64,000 bases of DNA from DATADW01 sp963733905 (GTDB lineage Bacteria > Actinomycetota > Acidimicrobiia > Spongiisociales > DATADW01), in contig CAVTEU010000015.1 of NCBI GenBank assembly GCA_963733905.1, positions 12,350 through 76,349 of the forward strand, written 5' to 3'. Made by a program: the position numbers and the translations under genes. Below the pieces are notes generated by a model. The model searched no databases. It had not been told where the DNA came from and saw only the letters and a list, made by a program, of their open reading frames with translations. Shown here one piece after another: positions 15,431-24,532 of this stretch (within the stretch, counting starts at the first letter, position 1; every line of letters begins with the position of its first letter).

Positions 15431-16150
15431 ATGCCGAGACACGGCAAGAAGTATCTGGAAGCGATGCGTCGCTTCGACCACAACGCCTCTTACACGGCGG
15501 ATGAGGCCGTAGACCTCGTCAAGGTTCTCGCCCCTGCCAGTTTCGACGAGACCGTCGAGGTCGCCTTCCGGCTCGGGATCGACCCGCGGCACGCCGACCA
15601 GATGGTCAGAGGCACTGTGAGCCTTCCGCACGGCACCGGGAAGGCGGTGCGTGTCGCCGTGTTTGCCCAGGCCGACAAGGCGCGCGAGGCCGAGACCGCG
15701 GGCGCAGATCTGGTTGGTGGCCCGGAGTTGGTGGCTCGGATCCAGGACGGGGAGCAGCCACTCGACTTCGACATCGCCGTCGCCACCCCCGACCTGATGT
15801 CAGAGGTGGGGAAGTTGGGCCGTGTCCTCGGACCCCGGGGTCTGATGCCAAACCCCAAGGCCGGGACGGTCACCGTCGACGTGGGCAAGGCCGTGGAAGA
15901 GTTCAAGGCCGGGCGCATCGAGTACCGCAACGACCGCTATGGGAACGTCCACGCCCCCATCGGGAAGGTGTCCTTTGAGCGTGACCAGCTGATCGACAAC
16001 TTGGCAGCGCTCACCTCCGAAATTGTCCGGACCCGGCCCGCAGCCGCAAAGGGGCGGTACATCCGGCACGTCAGCGTTTCGTCGACCATGGGGCCCGGCG
16101 TTGCCGTGGACGCCGCCAAGCTGGACGACCTGACCGCCCTCGCCCACTGA
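15431..16150 (+). CDS. rplA: Ribosomal protein uL1
   Basis: A complete 239-residue uL1, preceded by AAAGGAA. Motifs: the N-terminal KKYLEAMRRFD, FRLGIDPRHADQMVRGTVSLPHGTGK, then LGRVLGPRGLMPNPKAGTVT and the closing YIRHVSVSSTMGPGVAVD. It binds the L1 stalk of 23S rRNA, helps release E-site tRNA, and commonly represses its own rplKA mRNA. Confidence 0.96.
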   Translation: MPRHGKKYLEAMRRFDHNASYTADEAVDLVKVLAPASFDETVEVAFRLGIDPRHADQMVRGTVSLPHGTGKAVRVAVFAQADKAREAETAGADLVGGPELVARIQDGEQPLDFDIAVATPDLMSEVGKLGRVLGPRGLMPNPKAGTVTVDVGKAVEEFKAGRIEYRNDRYGNVHAPIGKVSFERDQLIDNLAALTSEIVRTRPAAAKGRYIRHVSVSSTMGPGVAVDAAKLDDLTALAH

Positions 16151-16447
16151 GGAAAGGCCACAGGGGAGCCTCGCCTTGGAGCGGCTGCTCAGCGGTGAGC
16201 GGCGGGGCGGCCGCCAGGGTGCCACCCAGAGAACCGATCCTCTGCGGTGGGGCAGGGTAGGGGCTGCTCTCCACCGAGGTTCTCGTTCGCCGTGCCTCTC
16301 CCGGGACGGTAGCGGTCAGGTGAGGACGTCCCGCCCGGCTAGGCCCCCCTGTTGTGTCTAGTGTCGCGCCAGCAAGGTCCCTTTGTCTAGCGCTTATTCG
16401 GGCGCGAAAATCGGTCGCAATTCACCTGTTACCATTGTCTGACAACA
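16151..16447. other. Gap between rplA and the L10 leader
   Basis: Nearly 300 bases with no gene I can support. The distal part (16380-16440) should contain the promoter for rplJL; a TACCAT at 16431-16436 is a possible -10 box, but no convincing -35 partner is visible. Confidence 0.5.
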
Positions 16448-16582
16448 AGGCCGGAGACCGCAGGCGCATCGCCTAAGGGGTGGCAAGCCACCCACCTGCG
16501 CAGGTCACCTTTGGAACGGGTCGTTACCTCATTGGCGCGACCTCCTCGAGGGTCCTGGTGTCCGGCCGGGACCTTTCTCTTT
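16448..16582 (+). promoter_or_regulatory. Ribosomal protein L10 leader with attenuator
   Basis: The first part folds as the L10-binding structure: GACC-GCAGG (16456-16464) pairs with CCTGC...GGTC (16495-16506), enclosing a perfect 7-bp hairpin GGGTGGC-AA-GCCACCC at 16478-16493. The second part is an intrinsic terminator just before the rplJ ribosome site. Binding of excess L10(L12)4 to the first part would favour termination. This is the established autoregulation of rplJL. Confidence 0.85.
16551..16582 (+). terminator. Attenuator terminator before rplJ
   Basis: An 8-bp stem GGTCCTGG/CCGGGACC (one G-U pair, 7-base loop) is followed directly by TTTCTCTTT. The rplJ Shine-Dalgarno GAGGAGGA starts at the next base, so termination would cut off rplJL only. 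Confidence 0.8.
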
Positions 16583-16593
16583 GAGGAGGACGC

Positions 16594-17553
16594 ATGCCAC
16601 GACCTGAAAAGGTCCAGGCAGTTGAAGACATAAGAAGCCGGATCGAATCGGCGCAAGCGACGTTCTTGACCGAGTACCGCGGTCTCAATGTCGCCCAACA
16701 GCAGCAACTCCGGCGAAGCCTGCGCGCCAGCGGGACCGAATACAAGATCGTCAAGATGACGCTGGCCCGCCTCGCTGCCGGGGAGTTGGGTATCGAGGGT
16801 GCCGAGGAGTGGCTCACCGGCCCAACCGCCCTCGCTTTCGCCGGGGATGACCCGGTCCAGACGGCCAAAGCGCTCCGCGACTTCGCCCGGGACCACGAAC
16901 AGCTCGTGGTCAAAGCCGGATTCCTCGGTGGGAGCATTCTCCTACCCGAGCAGGTGAGCAGGCTCGCCGATGTCGAGCCTCGCCCGGTCCTTCTGGCCAA
17001 GCTGGCTGGAGCCTTCCAGGCACCCCTTGTTCAGGCTGCGGGTCTCTTCTCTGCTCTGACCCGCAATACCGCATCTGTCATATCGCAGTTGCTGGAGAAG
17101 AAGGCTGCTTTGCAGACGGAAGATGAAGCAGAGACGGCAGACGGCGGACGGCAGACGGCGGCCGAAGACGTAGCCGAGGTCGTCGCAGAGCCCGAGGTCG
17201 CCGCTGAAGCTGCGGAGGCAGAGGTCGTGGAGCAGCCCGAACCCGAGGCTGAGGTCGTGGAGCAGCCCGAACCCGAGGCAGAGATCACTGACGAGGCTGA
17301 GGTCGCTGCAGAACCTGAGACCACTGCGGAAACCGAGGTCGCTGTGGAACCCGAGGCCGCCGAGAGCCTGAGGTGGCTGCTGCGGAACCTGAGGTGGCTG
17401 CTGCAGAGCCTGAGGTTGTAGCTGCGGAGGCAGAGGCCGCTGCCCAACCCGAGGTTGAAGCGACCGACGAGGTGGCGGAGGAGCCCGAAGCGGTTGAAGA
17501 GGACACTCGAAGACAAGGACGAAACGCCGGACGAGCCGGCTGAGGAGGTATGA
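16594..17553 (+). CDS. rplJ: Ribosomal protein uL10 with long acidic tail, two frameshifts
   Basis: Residues 1-170 are ordinary uL10: FLTEYRGLNVAQQQQLRRSLR, YKIVKMTLARLA, and the L12-binding C-terminal helix region (LFSALTRNTASVISQLLEKK). After that comes about 140 residues of Glu/Ala/Val/Pro-rich low-complexity sequence with repeated EVVEQPEPEA and EVAAEPE units, which normal uL10 lacks. One-base shifts near 17362 and 17505 must be bridged to keep the acidic frame, which ends DEPAEEV at 17553, overlapping rplL's upstream ATG. Forms the stalk with L7/L12. Confidence 0.88.
17132..17159 (+). repeat. AGACGGC heptamer tract inside rplJ
   Basis: Four units in a row (AGACGGC, AGACGGC, GGACGGC, AGACGGC) at the junction between the normal uL10 domain and its acidic tail. 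The same unit in reverse complement forms the tract at 52849-52883. Confidence 0.75.
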
Positions 17554-17555
17554 AC

Positions 17556-17948
17556 ATGGCAAAGATGACGACCCAAGACCTGCTGTCGGCTTTCGAGGAG
17601 ATGACCGTTCTCGAGCTCAAGGACTTCCTCGATGCCTTCGAGGAGCGCTTTGAGGTGACCGCGGCAGCCCCCATGGCCTTAGCCGCCGCTCCAGCGGCTG
17701 GTGGTGACGGAGCCGCCGCCGCTGTCGAAGAGGAGAAGGACGAGTTCGATGTCGTCATCACCGCCATCGGCGACAAGAAGATTCAGGTGATCAAAGAGGT
17801 CCGCACGCTCACCAGCCTTGGCCTGCGTGAGGCGAAGGAGTTGGTGGAGAGCGCACCCAAGGCAGTGCTTGAAGGCGTCGACAAGGAAGCCGCCGACAAG
17901 GCGAAGGAACTTCTTGAAGGCGCCGGGGCGACCATCGAGCTGAAGTGA
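17556..17948 (+). CDS. rplL: Ribosomal protein bL7/bL12
   Basis: A complete 130-residue stalk protein. The N-terminal dimerisation helices (TTQDLLSAFEEMTVLELKDFLDAFEE), the Ala/Gly hinge and the factor-binding C-terminal domain (EFDVVITAIGDKKIQVIKEVRTLTSLGLREAKELVE) are all present. The ATG at 17556 is preferred because GAGGAGGT ends 6 bases earlier; the ATG at 17550 is too close. Confidence 0.96.
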   Translation: MAKMTTQDLLSAFEEMTVLELKDFLDAFEERFEVTAAAPMALAAAPAAGGDGAAAAVEEEKDEFDVVITAIGDKKIQVIKEVRTLTSLGLREAKELVESAPKAVLEGVDKEAADKAKELLEGAGATIELK

Positions 17949-17950
17949 GC

Positions 17951-17972
17951 GGGGGGTCCCTGCGGACCCTCC
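17951..17972. terminator. Bidirectional terminator between rplL and pepN
   Basis: GGGGGGTCC and GGACCCTCC pair (one G-U) around a CTGC loop in the 25 bases separating the two convergent stop codons. No T-run on either strand. Confidence 0.6.
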
Positions 17973-17973
17973 C

Positions 17974-20530
17974 TCAGCTCTCTGCCGCCTCGAGGTAGTC
18001 GGCGACTCTCTCGGTCTCCCGCTCCCTCAACCCGACGTTGGCACGGAGCAACTCGAGGCGCTGTGGCACCGCCATGGTTCCTTCTGGGACCTCGGCCTCG
18101 GCAAAGAACGACTCGACGTCCCGCGCCACTTCCGGGTATGACAGCAGTGGGATGCCATCGAGGATCCGGGCCACCAGCCTCTGGGGGACCGCAGCCAGGA
18201 TGTCGTCCCACCTCGAGCGGATCGCCCTCCAGGCGCTCGTCCCCGAGTCGCGCCCCCCGAGGATCCGCGCCAGGATCCAGAAGCTCTCCTGGAGCCGGAT
18301 CGTCCCGTCGAGGGTGTGTGACACAGTGCGCTCCGCCAACTCGGGCTCGTCGAAGCGACAGACGGCCTCGAGGAAGCGCCGTTCCTCCTGGGGGTCCTCG
18401 GCGCTCTTGTACCCGAGCAGCATCCGCTCGTAGTCGTCGGAGTCGCCGCTGTCGGCGGCGATGAAAAGCGCCGCAAGTGCCACATCGGGATCGACGCTCG
18501 GATCGCGGTCCATCACCTTTTCGGCGATAGCCACACCCTTCTCGGTGAAGGGCCCGTGAGCGTCCGAGGCGGCCTCCGAGTGCGAGCAGCATCTGACCGC
18601 GCAGCCGGCGGGTGAGATCGGACTCATCGGGCCGCGGGTCCCAGCCGAGTTGCTCAGCAGTTGGCGACAACAGCCGCTGAACCAGCCGGTGGAACCGGTC
18701 GAGTTGTTCGTCGGGGATGGCGTGATGCTCGGTTGAGGCCAGGACGCGCAAGACCAACTGCCAGATGGCCTGTTCGGTCTCGTCGGCGTATGCCTCCAAC
18801 AAACGGAGGACTGATGGGGCATCGAGCTGGCCCGAGAGAACGAAGGCGTTGGCGTCGTCGAGCAACACATACCGCTCCAGATCCTTCAATTCCTGAAGCC
18901 GCGCCACGAGAGCGTCGAAGAGCTGGGCCGAGTAACTCACCCGGTAAAAACCGTGCCCACCGGCGTTTGCCACCACCCATTCCACCTGGCCAGGGAGATC
19001 GATCGTCATCTCGACATCGTCGAGAAGCACCCTTCGCTCGAAGGTCTCGCCGCCGGCGACGCCGCGGATCTGCACCGGGACCTTCCACACGGATGTGTCG
19101 GAGTCGTCGGGGATCGCCAGGAAGCGGCGCTGTCGCAACCTCACGCCCGACCCGGTCGCATCGACCTCTACCTGCGGATAGCCCGGTTGGAGGATCCAGG
19201 TGTCCATGATCTCGCCCACCGGCCACTCGCTGGCGCCGTCCAGACCCGCCCACAGGTCTGCGGTCACCGTGTTTCCATAAGCGTGCGCCCTCAGGTACGA
19301 GCCCACGCCGTTGCGAAAGGCGCCCTCGCCGATGAACTGCTCGATCATCCGCAGCACCGATGAGCCCTTGCCGTATGTCAGGGCATCGAACATCTCGCTC
19401 GCCTCGTCAGGTGAGTGCACCTCGAACTCGACGGGACGCGACGTGGAGAGTTGATCGATCTCGAGAGCCCACGGCCGGTCGACGGCGCCAAAGGTGAGCC
19501 ACCGCTTCCACTCCGGCCGCATAGCGTCTGTTGCCTTCATCTCCATGAATGTGGCGAATGCCTCGTTCAACCAGATCCCGTCCCACCACTTCATGGTCAC
19601 CAGATCGCCGAACCACATGTGGGCCAACTCGTGGCCCACGACGTCGAGGATCCGGATCTTCTCGGCCTGGGTCGCCCTGTCGCCATCGAGGAGAAGTGCT
19701 GCCTCGCGATAGGTGATACAGCCGAGGTTCTCCATGGCCCCAAAGGCGAAGTCCGGGATGGCGATGTGGTCGACCTTGTCGCTGGGGTACGGGATCTCGT
19801 AGTAATCGCTCAGATAGCGGAGGCAGAAGACGGCGCACTCCAGCGCGTAAGGGGCGAGGTGGAGCTTCCCCTTCGGGGTGACGATCCGCACCGGGGTTCC
19901 ATCGACGTCTATCGGTTCGGTTGCCTCGAAAGGACCGACAACAAACGCAACCAGATAGGTGGACATGACCATCGTCTCGGCGAACCTCACCTCGACCTTG
20001 TCGCCGATCGCCTGGCGCGACTCCTCCATCGTGTTCGACACCACGAGCAGGTCGTTGGGGATGACAATCGTCACCTGAAAGGAAGCCTTGAAGTCGGGCT
20101 CGTCCCAGCAGGGAAAGGCGCGGCGGGCATCGGTCGCCTCGAACTGAGTGGTGGCGACCGTCTGCTCTACACCGTCAACATCGGTGAATGTCGAGCGGTA
20201 GAACCCCTGCAACTGATCGTTGAGTACCCCGCAGAACTCGATGTCGAGTTCGGCCTCGCCGGAGTCGATCGTGCGGGGAAACCGCAACGTGGCACGCTGC
20301 TGCTTCTCGTCCAACTCCACTTCGGCGGAAAGGGTCTCCCCACCGACACGGACCGAGACCGATGTCAGGTCGAGGTCCGCCGCGTTGAGCACGAAGCGAT
20401 CGACGGCCTCGACGACATCGACCTTGATCGTTTCTGACCCCGCAAAGGTGGCCGTCGCCAGGTCGGGCTCGAGCCGCAACTGGTAGCTGCGCGGCACCAC
20501 GTTGCGCGGCAGCCGGTATTCATCTGTCAT
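17974..20530 (-). CDS. pepN: Aminopeptidase N (M1 zinc family), one frameshift
   Basis: An approximately 850-residue M1 metallopeptidase. The N-terminal beta domain contains the substrate motif FGAMEN; the catalytic zinc site is HELAHMWFGDLVTMKWWDGIWLNEAFA (HExxH with the distal Glu 18 residues on). The C-terminal helical ERAP1-like domain is intact but crosses a one-base shift near 18570. The start at 20530 gives TDEYRLPRNVVPRSY, typical of the actinobacterial enzyme. It removes N-terminal residues from peptides in the cytosol. Divergent from serB. Confidence 0.92.
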
Positions 20531-20618
20531 TGGTGGTGTCCTCTCCTCAAGACCCGCGATGGTATCGGGTCTGCGGAGTCGGGCATTGGGTGCCGACTTC
20601 GTCGATACGATCAGCGCA

Positions 20619-21788
20619 ATGGAGCGCGACACCATCCTGGTGAGGGTGAGCGGGACCGATCGTCCCGGGATCACGGCGGGTTTGCTGCGGGTGCTCGCCG
20701 CCGGCGGCGCCGATGTACTCGACATGGAGCAGGTGGTGGTGCGCGACAGGCTCTCGCTCGGGCTGCTTGTCGGCGTCCCCGGCGGCCGCGAGGTGCTGAA
20801 GGAACTCCTCATGTTCGGTTGGGAGCAGCAGCTCCACCTCGACTTCGAGTTGCTCGCCGACCCTCCTCCACCTCAGCCAAGGTCGCGTGCCGTGGTGACG
20901 GTTCTCGGTGCCGAGTTGCCGGCAGCCGCCCTCCACGCCGTGGCCGAATCGATCACGGCGGCCGGCGGAAACATCGAGCGGATCGACTGCATCGCCCGCT
21001 ACCCGGTCACTTGCTACGAAATGTTGGTTTCCAGAGCCGACCTGGATTCCCTGCGTGAGGAGCTGATGGGGGCCTCGAGCCAGCATGGCATTGACGTTGC
21101 CGTCCAGCTCGAGGGGCTGGCGCGGCGGGCCAAGCGGTTGGTGGTGCTCGACGTCGACTCGACCCTGGTCCAGGACGAGGTGATCGAGCTGATCGCCGAG
21201 GAGGCGGGCGTCGTCGCCGAGGTCGCCGAGATCACGTCACGGGCGATGGAGGGCGAACTCGATTTCGAGAAGGCGTTACGAAGTCGGGTGGCGCTGCTCT
21301 CGGGACTCCCGGTCGAGGCACTGGAGCGGGTGGCGGCGAAGGTGCGGCTTGCCCCCGGTGCGCGCACCTTCGTCCGCACCGCCAAGCGGCTCGGATACAA
21401 GGTGGCCGCGGTCAGCGGGGGGTTCACCTTCTTCACCGACCGACTCGCCGCCGATCTGGGGCTCGACCATGCGGTGGGGAATGAACTGGAGGTCGTTGAC
21501 GGCCGGCTGACCGGCAACCTTGTCGGACCGGTGGTCGACCGTGCCGGCAAGGCCGATGTATTGCGACGCGTGGCGGAGGCCGAGGGCATACCCGTCGAGC
21601 AGACCGTCGCGGTGGGCGACGGCGCCAACGATCTCGACATGCTGGCGGCCGCCGGGCTCGGTGTGGCGTTCAACGCACGGCCGGCGGTGCGCCAGGCGGC
21701 AGACACCACCGTATCGGTGCCCTACCTCGACGCCATTCTCTTCCTCCTCGGCATCCGGCGCGACGAGGTGGAATCAGCCGACGAGTAA
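20619..21788 (+). CDS. serB: Phosphoserine phosphatase with ACT domains
   Basis: A 389-residue protein: two N-terminal ACT domains (VRVSGTDRPGITAGLL at the start; a second near residues 90-170) and a C-terminal HAD phosphatase. HAD motifs are DVDSTLVQDEVIE (nucleophile Asp), AVSGGFTFF, a downstream Lys, and VGDGANDLDMLAAAGLGVAFNA. It catalyses the last step of serine biosynthesis; ACT domains suggest control by serine. Length and layout match the mycobacterial SerB2 type. Complete. Confidence 0.93.
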   Translation: MERDTILVRVSGTDRPGITAGLLRVLAAGGADVLDMEQVVVRDRLSLGLLVGVPGGREVLKELLMFGWEQQLHLDFELLADPPPPQPRSRAVVTVLGAELPAAALHAVAESITAAGGNIERIDCIARYPVTCYEMLVSRADLDSLREELMGASSQHGIDVAVQLEGLARRAKRLVVLDVDSTLVQDEVIELIAEEAGVVAEVAEITSRAMEGELDFEKALRSRVALLSGLPVEALERVAAKVRLAPGARTFVRTAKRLGYKVAAVSGGFTFFTDRLAADLGLDHAVGNELEVVDGRLTGNLVGPVVDRAGKADVLRRVAEAEGIPVEQTVAVGDGANDLDMLAAAGLGVAFNARPAVRQAADTTVSVPYLDAILFLLGIRRDEVESADE

Positions 21789-21793
21789 CCCGC

Positions 21794-21847
21794 CAACCCT
21801 GGGTTGGAACCGCGCCAGAGGCACGCTTCGAACCCACAGAACGACCC
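21794..21847 (+). repeat. REP-like hairpin, left unit 1
   Basis: A 54-base unit identical to the next unit at 49 positions. It folds as GGGTTGGAA...TTCGAACCC around an inner CGCGCC-AGA-GGCACG stem. Confidence 0.8.
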
Positions 21848-21865
21848 GAGACCGCCACAAACCTG

Positions 21866-21919
21866 CAACCCAGGGTTCGAAACGCGCCAGAGGCGCGCTT
21901 CGAACCCACAAAACGACCC
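21866..21919 (+). repeat. REP-like hairpin, left unit 2
   Basis: A 54-base unit, 18 bases after unit 1. Outer stem GGGTTCGAA/TTCGAACCC and inner stem CGCGCC/GGCGCG with a three-base AGA loop are perfect except for one opposed A/C. Confidence 0.8.
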
Positions 21920-21941
21920 TCTTGTCGAGGCGTCATCCGAC

Positions 21942-22862
21942 ATGCACGATCCGGAGATGAACATCGAGCGTCAAGCGATCGAGCTCGCCATCAAGCAAGG
22001 TGGCGAGGTCCAGACATCTCAGCTTCTCGCCGCAGGATGGACCACGGCCATGGTCCGATATCGGATACATAGCGGCATGTTGGAGCGGATCAGTCGCGGC
22101 CGATTTCGGGTTGTCGACCTCAGCGACCTGCGGTCGCGCCTTCGATCAGCGGTCGGCGCTCTGCCCGATGCGGTGGTCTCCCATGAGGCAGCGGGGGAGT
22201 TGCATACCATCCCCTTCATCCCGCGCCAGATTGCGGTGGTGACTGTGGACGCCGGCACAACCCACCGGTTTGCGGACGTCACGGTTCGCAGAAGCCGGAG
22301 ACTGCCGACTCATCATCGGACGATGATCGACCGACTGCCGGTAACGAATATGGAACGGACCATGGTCGACTTGGCCGGCGTGGTAAGCCCCCGGAGAGTC
22401 GAGCTGGCACTCGATGACCTTCTCGCGGCTGGTCGCCTTCGTATCACCGATCTGAGCGCAACGGTCGATGAGCTATGCGGGCGGGGCCGTTCCGGGTCGA
22501 CCGCCCTCCGGAAGATGATCGACGAACGGGCCGACGGACCTGCGCTCAACAGCACGAGGTTGGAGAGGCTTGGTCTCGGGATCCTTCGACGGGCCGGCTT
22601 GCCGGAACCAGAACTGCAGTTCTCCCTCCCTTGGGATCCAATCCGGCGCTTCGACTGTGCTTGGCCATGGTGTTGCCTGGCAGTCGAATGGGATTCGCGG
22701 CGATGGCACACGCAGGTCGATGCGTTCGAAGCGGACCGGGCGCGAGACCGTGAAGCGGTGGTCCATGGCTGGAGGCTCCTCCGATTCACCTGGAAGGACG
22801 TGCGCGACCGGCCCGCCGAAGTGACTGCGACCGTCGCCCGCGCTTTGGGTCTCGTCGCCTGA
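21942..22862 (+). CDS. AbiEi-type wHTH plus DUF559-like endonuclease-fold protein
   Basis: A 306-residue protein. The first ~60 residues form a winged-helix start as in AbiEi antitoxin domains (AIKQGGEVQTSQLLAAGWTTAMVRYRI then ISRGRFRV). The C-terminus resembles DUF559/Vsr-like nuclease folds: FDCAWPWCCLAVEWDSRRWH, a helix with DRARDREAVVHGW, then LLRFTWKDV. Asp, Glu and His positions of that fold are present, though activity is unproven. ATG 21957 is an alternative start. Flanked on both sides by paired inverted REP-like hairpins and inserted between two housekeeping genes, it looks accessory. No toxin partner is adjacent. Confidence 0.75.
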   Translation: MHDPEMNIERQAIELAIKQGGEVQTSQLLAAGWTTAMVRYRIHSGMLERISRGRFRVVDLSDLRSRLRSAVGALPDAVVSHEAAGELHTIPFIPRQIAVVTVDAGTTHRFADVTVRRSRRLPTHHRTMIDRLPVTNMERTMVDLAGVVSPRRVELALDDLLAAGRLRITDLSATVDELCGRGRSGSTALRKMIDERADGPALNSTRLERLGLGILRRAGLPEPELQFSLPWDPIRRFDCAWPWCCLAVEWDSRRWHTQVDAFEADRARDREAVVHGWRLLRFTWKDVRDRPAEVTATVARALGLVA

Positions 22863-22872
22863 CTGTTCCATT

Positions 22873-22935
22873 CCGATCCCCTTCTGTGGGCTGGAAGTGT
22901 TGCCGTGCATCTGTTCGAACCCTGGGTTGGCGGGA
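22873..22935 (-). repeat. REP-like hairpin, right unit 1
   Basis: In reverse complement it matches the left units: it shares TTCGAACCCTGGGTTG exactly with the complement of left unit 2 and a related TTCTGTGGG block. Inner stem approximately GTTGC/GCATC. Confidence 0.75.
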
Positions 22936-22944
22936 CCGCTTGTC

Positions 22945-23005
22945 CCGATCCCCTTCTGTGGGCCGGAAATGTTGCTGTGCAACCGTTCGAACCCGGGTTG
23001 CCGGA
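22945..23005 (-). repeat. REP-like hairpin, right unit 2
   Basis: A 61-base unit closely related to right unit 1. The inner stem is GTTGC-TGT-GCAAC, perfect but different in sequence from the left units, which implies compensatory change. Ends 10 bases before the gnd stop codon. Confidence 0.75.
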
Positions 23006-23014
23006 TTTCGGTCG

Positions 23015-24469
23015 TCAGCCCTGGTAGCTGCCGGCGGTGATCTCGCCGCCGTGGCCGGTCCAGTTGGTGTGGAAGAACTCGCCGCGGGGGCTGTCGATCC
23101 GCTCGTAGGTGTGGGCGCCGAAGTAGTCGCGCTGCGCTTGGATCAGGTTGGCGGCGCCGCGCTCCGCCCGGTACCCGTCGTAGAAGGCGAGGGCGGTTGC
23201 GTAGGCCGGGACCGCGATGCCGGCGGTGACGGCGAACCCGAGCGCCCGGCGCCATCCGTCCTGGGCGGTCGCCAGAGCCTCGCGGAAGAAGGGGTCGAGC
23301 AGGAGGTTGGGGAGCTTCGGGTCGCGGTCGAAGGCTGCGGTGATGTCGTCGAGGAAGACGGCTCGGATGATGCACCCCTCCCGCCACAACGATGCGATCC
23401 GCCCCAGGTCGAGGTCCCATCCGTAGTGGTCCGACGCCGCCCGCAGTTGCATGAAACCTTGGGCGTAGGAGACGATCTTCGAGGCGTAGAGCGCGTCCTC
23501 CAGGGCGTCGAGCATCGGGCCCCTGTCGGCCACCGGGGCCGATTCGGGGCCGGCGAGGATGGCGGCGGCGGCGGCGCGCTCGGCGTGGAGCGCCGAGACC
23601 ATCCGGGCGAACACCGCCTCGGCGATGAGCGTGGTCGGGATCGACTGCTCGAGAGCCGAGGCAACCGCCCAGCGCCCCGTTCCCTTCTGGCCGGCGGCGT
23701 CGAGGATCTCGTCGAGGAGCGGGGTTCCCTCCGGTGTCTCGAAGGCGAGGATGTCGGCGGTGATGTCGATGAGGAACGAGTCGAGCCGGCCATCACCCCA
23801 GGTGCGGAACGCCTCGGACATCTCGGCGGGGCTCATCGCCAGCCCATCACGCATCAGGAGGTAAGCCTCGGCGATCACCTGCATGTCGCCGTACTCGATC
23901 CCGTTGTGGACCATCTTGACGTAATGGCCCGACCCGCCGGGACCGATCCAGTCACAGCACGGCGTCCCGTCCTCCACCTTGGCGGCGATCGATTGGAACA
24001 ACTGGCGGATATGGGGCCATGCCTCTTCCGAGCCACCCGGCATGATCGACGGACCGTGTCGGGCGCCCTCCTCGCCTCCGGAGATACCCGCCCCCACAAA
24101 TGAGATCCCCTGTTCCTCCATCAGAGCGGTGCGCCGCGCCGTGTCGGTGTAGAGCGAATTGCCCCCATCGATGACGATGTCCCCCGGGTCCAGCAATGGG
24201 CCGAGTTGGGCGAGCAGGTCGTCGACGGGCGGTCCTGCCTGGATCATCAGCATCACCCGGCGCGGCCGGCGGAGCGACGCCACCATCTCGACGAGGTCGT
24301 GGGTCCCGACGATCGTGGTGCCGGCTGCGGGCCCGGCGAGGAAATCATCCACCTTCGATGTCGTGCGGTTGAAGACTGCGACGACCGCACCGTGGTCGCT
24401 CATGTTGAGGGCCAGGTTCTGACCCATCACCGCCAGCCCGACCAACCCGATGTCGGCGTTCTCGGCCAT
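23015..24469 (-). CDS. gnd: 6-phosphogluconate dehydrogenase, decarboxylating
   Basis: A complete 484-residue enzyme of the pentose phosphate pathway (6-phosphogluconate to ribulose 5-phosphate, CO2 and NADPH). The Rossmann motif GLVGLAVMGQNLALN and NRTTSKVD favour NADP; the substrate signature is FVGAGISGGEEGARHGPSIM, followed by GHYVKMVHNGIEYGDMQ with the catalytic Lys. The C-terminal tail (RRDYFGAHTYER-like, here QRDYFGAHTYERID) is intact. Divergent from ppgK by 63 bases, so the two glucose-6-phosphate genes may share a control region. Confidence 0.95.
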   Translation of the reverse strand: MAENADIGLVGLAVMGQNLALNMSDHGAVVAVFNRTTSKVDDFLAGPAAGTTIVGTHDLVEMVASLRRPRRVMLMIQAGPPVDDLLAQLGPLLDPGDIVIDGGNSLYTDTARRTALMEEQGISFVGAGISGGEEGARHGPSIMPGGSEEAWPHIRQLFQSIAAKVEDGTPCCDWIGPGGSGHYVKMVHNGIEYGDMQVIAEAYLLMRDGLAMSPAEMSEAFRTWGDGRLDSFLIDITADILAFETPEGTPLLDEILDAAGQKGTGRWAVASALEQSIPTTLIAEAVFARMVSALHAERAAAAAILAGPESAPVADRGPMLDALEDALYASKIVSYAQGFMQLRAASDHYGWDLDLGRIASLWREGCIIRAVFLDDITAAFDRDPKLPNLLLDPFFREALATAQDGWRRALGFAVTAGIAVPAYATALAFYDGYRAERGAANLIQAQRDYFGAHTYERIDSPRGEFFHTNWTGHGGEITAGSYQG

Positions 24470-24532
24470 GTGCTCCTCGATCCTCGACCCGACCGAGGGT
24501 ACCCAGAAGGTGGTGGGTAGCCTGGGTGGACA

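Noticed and set aside
21794..23005. Repeat units near the DUF559 gene as a CRISPR remnant.
   Set aside because: Only two units per side, unequal spacers, internal hairpins and inverted orientation between sides; no cas genes.
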